Positions 45,451 through 53,559 of a stretch of 64,000 nt of DNA are shown here, piece by piece. How positions within the stretch are numbered: position 1 is the first letter of the stretch; every line of letters starts with the position of its first letter. The stretch is from Flavobacterium ajazii (GTDB lineage Bacteria; Bacteroidota; Bacteroidia; Flavobacteriales; Flavobacteriaceae): positions 1 through 64,000 of the forward strand of contig NZ_JAAEHL010000001.1 of assembly GCF_010614725.1 (NCBI RefSeq), written 5' to 3'. A model generated the notes under the pieces. It was not told the origin of the DNA and ran no database searches. It saw only the letters and a program-made list of their open reading frames with translations. Both the position numbers and the translations under genes were made by a program.

Positions 45451-48400
45451 ATGAAATTTAAATATATATGGTTTTTTATTGCCTTATTATGCAGTACTGC
45501 ATCATTTGCGCAAATAACAATCAAAGGAACTGTAAAGGATAAAGCCAATGTGCCGATTCCTGGTGTTAATGTAATTGCTAAAGGAACTTCTAATTCAACA
45601 GCAACTGATTTTGATGGAAATTTTTCGATTTCTGTTCCTAATAAAAATACTCAGATCGAATTTTCTTTCATAGGGTTTACAACTAAAGTGGTAGACGCAG
45701 GAGATAAAACAACTATTGATGTGATTTTGGAAGAGTCTAGTCAGGTTTTGGATGAGATTGTAGTAGTTGGTTATGCAGCAGTTAAAAAGAGTGATGTAAC
45801 GAGTTCTATTTCTTCTGTAAAAGGAAAAGAGCTTCAGACTATGACTGTGGGTAACGTAACAGAATCTCTGCAGGGAAAAGTTTCCGGGGTTCAGGTTACG
45901 GGACAAGGTGGTCCCGGAGCTCAGCCAAGGGTTTTGATTCGTGGTATTTCTACAATAAATCTTAGTACAGATCCGCTTTATGTAGTGGATGGTATTCCGA
46001 TGGGAACGAGCATCAATTTCTTAAGTAATAACGAAATTGAGTCTATGGAGGTTTTAAAAGATGCTTCTGCAAGTGCCATTTATGGTTCGAGAGCTTCAAA
46101 CGGGGTGATTCTTATTACAACCAAAAAAGGAAAAGTTGGAAAAACAAGATTTACTTTTGATCTGAGTTCAGGTATGCAGATGATGGAAAATCCATACGAT
46201 ATGGCAAGTGCTGAAGGCTATGCTAATATTTTAAATACAGCTTATAATAATTCGGGTTATTCAGATTATTTGCCAAATGCTTCTCAGTACAGAGGAAAAA
46301 CTACCGACTGGTGGGGTGCGGGAATCAGAAAAGCGTCTCCTGTAACAAATGCTTCTTTAGGAGTTTCGGGAGGTTCAGACAAATACACTTATGCTGCTAG
46401 TTTAAACTATTACGATTCAGAATCGATGTATGAAATAGGAGGATGGGAAAGAATCACCATGAGAATTAATAATGATTTTAAATTCTCAGATAAATTCTCT
46501 GCAGGGATTACTTTAAACCCTCGTTATGAAAGCTGGGGAGGTCCCGGAAACTGGGCTGATTTTGTTAAAATCGATCCTATTACACCAATTTACAAACCCG
46601 CAGACCAGTTGACAGGTTTAGAAAATGAATACAGCATTTACGCGCGTTCTCCTTCGTATGTGTGGAATCCGGTTGCTGCTGTAAAAAGATATGATGACTA
46701 TACAGACCAGTATAACTTAAATACAAATGGATACCTCCAATATACACCTATAAAAGGACTTGTGATTCGTACTCAGGCTTCTATTGAAGTGGGAAATAAA
46801 GTACAAAGTATTTTCAGACCAGATTTTGTTATTGACGCTGCTCATGAAAAGGCAGAAATTAACAGCGTTGAGCGAAAAGCGACTACAAATCATGACTGGA
46901 CATGGCAAACTACGGCAACTTATTCCAGAACATTTGCAGAGAAACATAATGCTTCGTTGATGATTGGTAGTACTATGGAAGAATATAACGGTAATGATAC
47001 ATGGGCCTATGGAGAAGGTGTACCTAACAATTCAGAATCGATGAGAGAGGTAAATGCAGCTACTAAAAATCGTGATAGCGGAGGAAATAGCTGGTCAAGT
47101 TCAGTAATGTCTTATCTTTCTCGTTTTTCTTATAACTACGACAGTAAATATTATATCACGGGAACTTTTAGACGTGATGGTTCGTCAAAATTCATGGCAA
47201 ATAATAAATGGGCCAATTTCCCTTCTGCTTCTGCTTCATGGAGAATTTCGAATGAAGGTTTTATGGAGAGTACTAAAGAAGTTATAAATGACCTTAGATT
47301 AAGAGCTGGTTGGGGTAAAGTTGGTAATCAGGGCTTGCCGGATTCCGTTTATCAATCAAATATTGGACAAGGTTACTACGTAATCGGAGGTGAAATGGTA
47401 GATACTTCTTATCCTTCATCTATGGCTAACAAAGATATCAAATGGGAAACTGTTGAAGATATGAGTTTTGGACTTGACTTCGGATTATGGAAAAATAAAC
47501 TTTCGGGATCATTAGAATACTATCAAAAGAAAACAAATGATATGTTATTCAAGAAACAATTTCCAACTTACAGTGGTTTTCCTGGGTATTCAACAATCTG
47601 GACAAACGTAGGTGCTATGCAGTCAAGCGGAATTGATTTATTGCTTTCATATAAAGATAAAAAAGGGGATTTCTCATACGGTGTAGATTTGACTTTTACA
47701 ACAGTAAATGTAGAGATGCTTTCTTTATCAGCTGAAGGAGAAAGACTTTACGGAGCAGGTAACAGAACTTTAACTGCTAAAGGTGAAGAACCTGGATATT
47801 TCTACGGTTATGTAGCAGATGGATTATTTCAGAATCAAACCGAACTGAATGCTCATACTGACGAACACGGAACTAAATTACAGCCTTACGCAAAAGCGGG
47901 TGATATTCGTTTCAAAGACATTAATGGAGACGGAAAACTTGATGATAAGGACAGAACAAAAATCGGTTCACCTTGGGCTGATTACAATGTGGGTTTAAAT
48001 TTAAACTTCGCTTACAAACAGTTTGATCTGGTGGCTAATTTCTATTCAAGTATTGGAAATGATATCGTAAACCAGAATATTTCAGATTTATATAATGGTG
48101 CAAGTTTAACAAACAAAGTAAGCGGATTAGAGCAGATGGCGTGGCATGGAGAAGGAACTTCTAATTATGTTCCTCGTTTGTCTAAAGATGATAATAACGA
48201 AAACTTTACCAAATTCTCTTCTTTTTATGTAGAAGACGGATCATTTGTACGTCTGAAAAACCTTCAGATAGGGTATACTTTCGAGAATAAATTTGGTTTA
48301 GATAAATTGAGATTGTCTTTGTCAGGTCAGAATATATGGACATGGACAAAATATACGGGTGTTGATCCTGAAGTTGCAGGAGGAGACCCGGATAAAGATG

Positions 48401-48483
48401 ACAGAGTTAAAGGATCAGGTTTTGGAGGATGGAACTATCCGGTTCAGCCAACCATTTTGATGGGTCTTAATGTAGCATTTTAA
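45451..48483 (+). CDS. susC: SusC/RagA-type TonB-dependent outer-membrane transporter
   Basis: This 1,010-residue protein starts with a signal peptide and an N-terminal carboxypeptidase-regulatory-like domain (IKGTVKDKANVPIPGVNVIA). A TonB-box/plug region follows with the SusC-family motifs EIVVVGYAAVKKSDVT, RGISTINLSTDPLYVVDGIP and ASAIYGSRASNGVILITTKK. The last 750 residues form the 22-stranded barrel, ending in an aromatic-terminated strand (PTILMGLNVAF). SusC pairs with the lipoprotein SusD, whose gene starts 12 bp downstream, to import oligosaccharides across the outer membrane. The length is typical. Regulation is expected through the HTCS at 30272. Confidence 0.96.
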   Translation: MKFKYIWFFIALLCSTASFAQITIKGTVKDKANVPIPGVNVIAKGTSNSTATDFDGNFSISVPNKNTQIEFSFIGFTTKVVDAGDKTTIDVILEESSQVLDEIVVVGYAAVKKSDVTSSISSVKGKELQTMTVGNVTESLQGKVSGVQVTGQGGPGAQPRVLIRGISTINLSTDPLYVVDGIPMGTSINFLSNNEIESMEVLKDASASAIYGSRASNGVILITTKKGKVGKTRFTFDLSSGMQMMENPYDMASAEGYANILNTAYNNSGYSDYLPNASQYRGKTTDWWGAGIRKASPVTNASLGVSGGSDKYTYAASLNYYDSESMYEIGGWERITMRINNDFKFSDKFSAGITLNPRYESWGGPGNWADFVKIDPITPIYKPADQLTGLENEYSIYARSPSYVWNPVAAVKRYDDYTDQYNLNTNGYLQYTPIKGLVIRTQASIEVGNKVQSIFRPDFVIDAAHEKAEINSVERKATTNHDWTWQTTATYSRTFAEKHNASLMIGSTMEEYNGNDTWAYGEGVPNNSESMREVNAATKNRDSGGNSWSSSVMSYLSRFSYNYDSKYYITGTFRRDGSSKFMANNKWANFPSASASWRISNEGFMESTKEVINDLRLRAGWGKVGNQGLPDSVYQSNIGQGYYVIGGEMVDTSYPSSMANKDIKWETVEDMSFGLDFGLWKNKLSGSLEYYQKKTNDMLFKKQFPTYSGFPGYSTIWTNVGAMQSSGIDLLLSYKDKKGDFSYGVDLTFTTVNVEMLSLSAEGERLYGAGNRTLTAKGEEPGYFYGYVADGLFQNQTELNAHTDEHGTKLQPYAKAGDIRFKDINGDGKLDDKDRTKIGSPWADYNVGLNLNFAYKQFDLVANFYSSIGNDIVNQNISDLYNGASLTNKVSGLEQMAWHGEGTSNYVPRLSKDDNNENFTKFSSFYVEDGSFVRLKNLQIGYTFENKFGLDKLRLSLSGQNIWTWTKYTGVDPEVAGGDPDKDDRVKGSGFGGWNYPVQPTILMGLNVAF

Positions 48484-48495
48484 TAATAGAAAGAC

Positions 48496-50097
48496 ATGAA
48501 AAAAATAATTTTATCTATACTAGCTTTTTCAATGTTTGCAGTTTCATGTGAGGATTTTATTGAAAAAGAACAAAGAGGAACACAGACGCTGGATAACTAC
48601 TTTCAGACGGCGCAGGAATGTGAAAACTATACTAATGAATTAACGCAGCGATTATTGCTTTCTAAAGACTGGTACACATTGCTTGCTCCAAGATTAGTCA
48701 ATGAAACAGCCACTGATGATGCCTGGATGGGAAACACAGGGCAGGACAACAGTGCATTTAGACCTGGGGCTCAGTATGTTATTACACCGGATAATATGGG
48801 GGCTTTAAACAGTCTTTATACCGCTCACTATTACACCATTCAATCGGCAAATATTGGTTTGGAAAAAATGGCTGTTTCGCCAATTACGGATACTCAGAAA
48901 AACCAATATATGGGAGAATCTCTGTTTGTTCGTGCCTATTGCTATTATGAATTGGTAAACTTTTTCGGAGCAGTACCTTTGTATACAAAATCTTTGGGGA
49001 CTGGTGATTTAAAACTAGAGCGCAGTCCGGCAACAGAGGTTTATGCACAAATTGAAGCCGACTTAAAAGAATCTGCTGCAAAGCTGGAAGGAATTCCGGT
49101 AGCAAGAAACGGTAGAATAAACAAATGGGCTGCTTATGCTTTATTAGCTCGTGTTTCTTTATTTCAGGAAAAATGGGCTGAAGCAAAAACATATTCTAAC
49201 AAAGTAATCACAGAAGGACCATATTCATTGGAAGAAAATTTCCTGAACATCTGGAATGTAGACAATCATAATGGTAAAGAATCTATTTTGGAAGCTCAGT
49301 CATCCTCTGTACAAAACGAAAATTTAGGTTCTATGCTGCCAACTTTTTCAGGAGCAAGAGGTGAAGACAAGAAAAACTTCCCTAGTAATGATGCGAAAGA
49401 TGTTATTGACGGATGGGGATGGTGTATGCCAACCAGTGACTTAGAGAATGCTTATCTTTCTGAAAATGACGAAATCCGTCGCAAAAGTACCATTACCAAA
49501 TGGGGAGAGGCGGCTTACGGAGATGAGGTTTTAAACCCAACTCACAAATTCAGTTTAAATGATAATAAATCAGGACGTATCTGCCGTAAATATTACATTC
49601 CAATCGCTACACGCCGTACATTGGATAAAAAAGATGGTCATTTACCATTAAATGTTCCGTTGATTCGTCTCGCTGAAATGTACCTGACAAGGGCAGAAGC
49701 AAGTTACCATACAAGCGGAGATGCTTTGGCTGATATCAACATCATCAGAGACCGTGTAGATTTACTGCCTAAAACAGGAATCTCAGGACCAACGCTTTTA
49801 AATCAAATTTACAAAGAGCGTCGTTTGGAATTAGCTTTTGAAGGATTGCGTTTATTCGATATTCGTCGTGAAAAAGATCCGACTACCGGAAAAAGGGTAA
49901 TTGAAACTTTGATGGGACCAAACGGAACTTTTGTAAAGTACAATTTGAGCTCAACTGATCCTTACGAAACAACAAATACAAGAGAATCTCAGGACAAGGG
50001 GATTAATTTTGATCCTTCAAAACACTTGCTTTGGCCAATACCGCAAATTGAGAGAGATTTAAGTGGAGGTATAATTACTCAAAACCCTAATTATTAA
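48496..50097 (+). CDS. susD: SusD/RagB-type glycan-binding lipoprotein
   Basis: This 533-residue lipoprotein begins with a signal and lipobox (SMFAVSCEDF). It has the helical TPR-like SusD fold: LFVRAYCYYELVNFFGAVPL, GRINKWAAYALLARVSLFQ and the C-terminal signature YKERRLELAFEGLRLFDIRR. SusD sits as a lid on the SusC barrel and hands it oligosaccharides. The gene lies 12 bp after SusC and 1 bp before the first GH30 gene, so expression is tightly coupled. Specificity cannot be read from the sequence. Confidence 0.96.
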   Translation: MKKIILSILAFSMFAVSCEDFIEKEQRGTQTLDNYFQTAQECENYTNELTQRLLLSKDWYTLLAPRLVNETATDDAWMGNTGQDNSAFRPGAQYVITPDNMGALNSLYTAHYYTIQSANIGLEKMAVSPITDTQKNQYMGESLFVRAYCYYELVNFFGAVPLYTKSLGTGDLKLERSPATEVYAQIEADLKESAAKLEGIPVARNGRINKWAAYALLARVSLFQEKWAEAKTYSNKVITEGPYSLEENFLNIWNVDNHNGKESILEAQSSSVQNENLGSMLPTFSGARGEDKKNFPSNDAKDVIDGWGWCMPTSDLENAYLSENDEIRRKSTITKWGEAAYGDEVLNPTHKFSLNDNKSGRICRKYYIPIATRRTLDKKDGHLPLNVPLIRLAEMYLTRAEASYHTSGDALADINIIRDRVDLLPKTGISGPTLLNQIYKERRLELAFEGLRLFDIRREKDPTTGKRVIETLMGPNGTFVKYNLSSTDPYETTNTRESQDKGINFDPSKHLLWPIPQIERDLSGGIITQNPNY

Positions 50098-50098
50098 G

Positions 50099-51736
50099 AT
50101 GAGATTCAATAATAAAAATAAAGTAAGTCTGCTGTGTGCAGGCTTGCTTTTCACAAGTTCATTATTCATAAGCTGTGATTCTGATAAAAACGATAATTCT
50201 GATTCTGATAATGCTGTCGCAGAATTGAAAGTGAATCTGGATGCAAACCTTCAGACTATGGAAAGTTTCGGAGCATCAGATGCCTGGCAGTGTAATTTTA
50301 TTGGAAAAAACTGGCCTTTGGATAAAAGAAATAAAATGGCTGATTTGCTTTTCAGTAAAGAATTTGATACTGAAGGAAATCCAAAAGGTATCGGTTTGTC
50401 ATTATGGCGTTTTAATCTGGGTGCAGGTAGCGCAGAGCAGGGTGATGCCAGCGATATTACTGATGAATGGAGACGTTCTGAATGTTTTACGACAGACGGA
50501 ATTAATTATGATATGACCAAACAAGCAGGTCAGGTTTGGTTCATGAAAGCGGCAAGAGAACGTGGTGTTGATAAATTATTAGCGTTTGCAAACAGTGCAC
50601 CGGTTTATTTGACTCAAAACGGAAAAGCCCATGCTAGTATAAAAGAATATTACAATCTGAAAGATGGAAAAATGCCTGAACTGGCTGATTTCTGGGTAAC
50701 TTCATTAGATAAATTAAAATCAGAACACGGATTGACAATTGATTATGTGAGTCCTTTCAACGAACCGCAATACGAGTGGGATGGTTCTGGTCAGGAAGGT
50801 TCTCCGGCTACAAATGGAAATATTTACAGTTTTGTGAATGTTTTATCTCCAAAATTACAATCAAAAGGATTGAGTTCTCAGATTGTAGTGGGAGAAGGAG
50901 GATCTTATGAACCTTTGTATAAAACCATCTCTGGAAAAGAAAGCAGATCAAACCAAATCGATTATTTTTTTGCTTCCAATTCATCTAAAAATATTGCAGG
51001 TTTAAGCAACGTTAAGAAAACCATTTCAGCACACAGTTACTGGCAGGCGTGGCCTTTAAGAGAACTTGTAAATTCAAGAGAATTAGCTGCTGTAAGAGCA
51101 CAATCTATTGGAGGATTAAGTCTTTGGTCTACGGAATATTGTGTTTTAGAAAGCCCCGGAACAGCTGAACTTCCGGGCGGTGCCGGTGCGGGAAGAGATT
51201 TAGGAATGTCTTTGGCACTTTGGACAGCCCGTATCATCAGCACAGATATTGCTGTTGGAGGTGTAACTTCATGGCAATGGTGGACAGCAATTAGCCGAGG
51301 CGATTACAAAGACGGATTAATTCACGTAGACAACGGTTCAAGTAATGGTGCTGGTGATGCGAACTATTGTAAAAACGATGGATTCATCAGAGACTCAAAA
51401 ACACTTTGGGCTTTAGGAAACTTTTCTTTCTTTGTAAAACCGGGAATGGTACGGGTTCAGGTTCCAAGTGTTGATAGTGCAAAAGCAGTAAACGATGTTA
51501 TGGTGACAGCTTACAAAGATGTTGCAGCCAAAAAACTTATAATTGTTGCAGTTAACATCAGTAAAGTGGCAAAAACATACAAATTTAGCCTTACCGGAGG
51601 TGCTTTAACAGATAATAAATTAACACCTTACACCACTTCTGAAACGCTGAGTCTGAAAAAAGGAACAGCTGTTGACGCTACGAATTTAGAAATTCCTGCA
51701 AGATCAGTTGTAACGTATGTAGGGACGTATAAGTAA
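50099..51736 (+). CDS. GH30 surface lipoprotein, probably endo-beta-1,6-galactanase
   Basis: This 545-residue GH30 enzyme has acid/base E222 in SPFNEPQYEW and nucleophile E346 in LWSTEYCVLE. The C-terminal beta-sandwich ends RSVVTYVGTYK. The signature pair SPFNEPQ and GQEGSPATNG resembles the group that contains fungal and bacterial endo-beta-1,6-galactanases, rather than glucuronoxylanases. The signal ends in a lipobox (LFISC), followed by a strongly acidic run (DSDKNDNSDSDN) like the surface-export signal of Flavobacterium lipoproteins, so it is predicted cell-surface. It lies 1 bp after SusD and is likely the first cutter of the incoming polysaccharide. The activity is by family resemblance only. 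Confidence 0.82.
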   Translation: MRFNNKNKVSLLCAGLLFTSSLFISCDSDKNDNSDSDNAVAELKVNLDANLQTMESFGASDAWQCNFIGKNWPLDKRNKMADLLFSKEFDTEGNPKGIGLSLWRFNLGAGSAEQGDASDITDEWRRSECFTTDGINYDMTKQAGQVWFMKAARERGVDKLLAFANSAPVYLTQNGKAHASIKEYYNLKDGKMPELADFWVTSLDKLKSEHGLTIDYVSPFNEPQYEWDGSGQEGSPATNGNIYSFVNVLSPKLQSKGLSSQIVVGEGGSYEPLYKTISGKESRSNQIDYFFASNSSKNIAGLSNVKKTISAHSYWQAWPLRELVNSRELAAVRAQSIGGLSLWSTEYCVLESPGTAELPGGAGAGRDLGMSLALWTARIISTDIAVGGVTSWQWWTAISRGDYKDGLIHVDNGSSNGAGDANYCKNDGFIRDSKTLWALGNFSFFVKPGMVRVQVPSVDSAKAVNDVMVTAYKDVAAKKLIIVAVNISKVAKTYKFSLTGGALTDNKLTPYTTSETLSLKKGTAVDATNLEIPARSVVTYVGTYK

Positions 51737-51738
51737 AA

Positions 51739-51875
51739 TTAAACACATAGAGACATAGAAGTCAAAGGTTCAAAAAGAAGTTAATAGCAAATTATAATTT
51801 GACACATAGCTATGTTTCTTTATGAAAAATGAAATGTCTTTTAGATGATGTAAATCTATGTAACTATGTGTTTAA
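51739..51875. repeat. Intergenic repeat of about 137 bp with inverted ends, copy 2
   Basis: The ends TTAAACACATAGAGACATAG and the reverse complement (CTATGTAACTATGTGTTTAA) are inverted copies, and the middle contains ATAGCTATGTTTCTT and GAAATGTCTTTT, matching the element at 40454-40596. It separates the two tandem GH30 genes. Confidence 0.75.
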
Positions 51876-51889
51876 CAAAATGAAATTTA

Positions 51890-53476
51890 ATGAGAAAAAT
51901 ATATATCTCGCTTTTATTGATAACAAGTTCGCTGTCATTTGCACAGCGAACTGTTATCATCAGCACAGATAATGTTGTACAAACCATGGATGGTTTTGGA
52001 GGTTCGGATGCATGGAGGACACAGTTCGTTGGTAAAAACTGGCCTGAACAGAAAAAAAATGCCATTGCAGATCTGTTGTTCAGCAAAGAAATTGATGCAC
52101 AGGGAAATCCAAAAGGAATTGGGCTTTCGATCTGGCGTTTTAATTTAGGGGCAGGAAGCACAGAACAAGGCGAAAACAGTAAAGTTTCTGACGAATGGAG
52201 AAGAAGCGAATGTTTCCTAAATGCTGATGGAACCTACGATTTTTCTAAACAGGAAGGTCAGAGATGGTTTTTACAGGCTGCCAAAAAAAGAGGAGTCGAA
52301 AAATTCCTGATTTTCACCAACAGTCCGCCGGTTCATATGACAAACAACGGATTGTCTTTTTCTTCTCAAAAGAATAAACTGAATCTAAAAGATGGCGCAA
52401 TTCCAAAATTTGCCGATTTTTTAGTTCAAAGTATTCAGGGACTGGAAAAAAAAGAAGGAATAAAATTCGATTATGTAAGTCCGTTAAATGAACCACAATG
52501 GGAATGGATGGCTAATAATGGTGACAGAAATAGCCAGGAAGGTACTCCGGCAACAAATCAGGAGATATACGAGGTAACCAAAGCACTTTCTGAAAAACTC
52601 AAAGCAAACAAAATGAGTACAGAAATTGTAATTGCCGAAGCTGCACAAATCGATTATTTATACGATAATGTAAATGCCGAAAATCGTGACAAGCAGATTG
52701 ATTATTTTTTTGGAAAAACAAAAACAAATGTTTCAAAGCTTCCAAATGTCAAAAATGTGATTTTAGGACACAGTTATTTTACAACCTGGCCTGTTGAAAG
52801 ACAGGTTTTAAGCCGAAAATTAATTGCTGCAGAAGTAAAGCAAAAACCGGGCTTAAAATATTGGCAGTCTGAATATTGTATTTTAGAAAATCCGGGAGAA
52901 GCTGAAATTCCGGGAGGTTCAGGAGGAGGAAGAGATTTAGGAATGCAGACAGCTTTATTTGTAGCGCGTCTGATTCATAATGATATCGCTGTTGCAAATG
53001 CAGCTTCATGGCAGTGGTGGACTTCCATTACCCGTGTAGATTACAAAGATGGGTTAATCTATCTGGATGACGGAAAAAGCAACGGAGGAACAGCACCGGA
53101 TTATGTTCGAAATGACGGAGAGTTTCATGATTCAAAACTGCTTTGGGCTTTAGGAAATTATTCGCTTTTTGTGCGTCCGGGAATGCTTCGAATTGATGTT
53201 CCGAATCAAAATGAACTGGATGCTGCAAATGATGTGATGCTGACAGCTTACAAAGATGTTCAAAATAAAAAACTGATTGTAGTAGCAGTAAATTGCGGAA
53301 AATCAGCTCAGCAATACAAGTTCGATTTGTCAAAAGGAACTGTAAAAAACAATGAATTTACACCTTACACAACTTCTGAAACTTCTAATTTAAAAAGAGG
53401 AACAGTTCAGAAAACAGATAATCTGGAAATTCCGGCAAGATCTGTAGTGACGTTTGTGGGAGAATTACAATATTAA
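51890..53476 (+). CDS. GH30 glycosidase, secreted paralogue of the upstream gene
   Basis: This 528-residue protein is a close paralogue of the preceding GH30. It shares GNPKGIGLSLWRFNLGAGS (here GLSIWRF), EWRRSECF, and ends RSVVTFVGELQY. Acid/base E201 lies in SPLNEPQWEW and nucleophile E328 in YWQSEYCILE. The signal peptide (LLLITSSLSFAQ) has no lipobox, so this copy is soluble, probably periplasmic, unlike its lipoprotein neighbour. The two genes arose by tandem duplication and now sit on either side of a repeat element. It may trim the fragments that SusC/D import. Confidence 0.82.
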   Translation: MRKIYISLLLITSSLSFAQRTVIISTDNVVQTMDGFGGSDAWRTQFVGKNWPEQKKNAIADLLFSKEIDAQGNPKGIGLSIWRFNLGAGSTEQGENSKVSDEWRRSECFLNADGTYDFSKQEGQRWFLQAAKKRGVEKFLIFTNSPPVHMTNNGLSFSSQKNKLNLKDGAIPKFADFLVQSIQGLEKKEGIKFDYVSPLNEPQWEWMANNGDRNSQEGTPATNQEIYEVTKALSEKLKANKMSTEIVIAEAAQIDYLYDNVNAENRDKQIDYFFGKTKTNVSKLPNVKNVILGHSYFTTWPVERQVLSRKLIAAEVKQKPGLKYWQSEYCILENPGEAEIPGGSGGGRDLGMQTALFVARLIHNDIAVANAASWQWWTSITRVDYKDGLIYLDDGKSNGGTAPDYVRNDGEFHDSKLLWALGNYSLFVRPGMLRIDVPNQNELDAANDVMLTAYKDVQNKKLIVVAVNCGKSAQQYKFDLSKGTVKNNEFTPYTTSETSNLKRGTVQKTDNLEIPARSVVTFVGELQY

Positions 53477-53484
53477 AAAAATAA

Positions 53485-53540
53485 GTTTCAGGTTTCACGT
53501 TTGAGCCAAAACCTGAAACTTGAAACCTGAAACCTGAAAC
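53485..53540. repeat. Hairpin repeat built from a GTTTCAGG unit
   Basis: GTTTCAGGTTTCACGTTT on the left pairs with AAACCTGAAACTTGAAAC on the right, and CCTGAAAC recurs three times. It occupies the gap between the second GH30 gene and the GH2 gene. Confidence 0.75.
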
Positions 53541-53559
53541 AAAATTCAACTAAAAAAAC

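Noticed and set aside
50099..53476. Reading the GH30 enzymes as glucuronoxylanases
   Set aside because: The SPFNEPQ / SPLNEPQ and QEG motifs fit the galactanase/glucanase side of GH30, and no other xylan backbone enzyme is in the window. It cannot be fully excluded.
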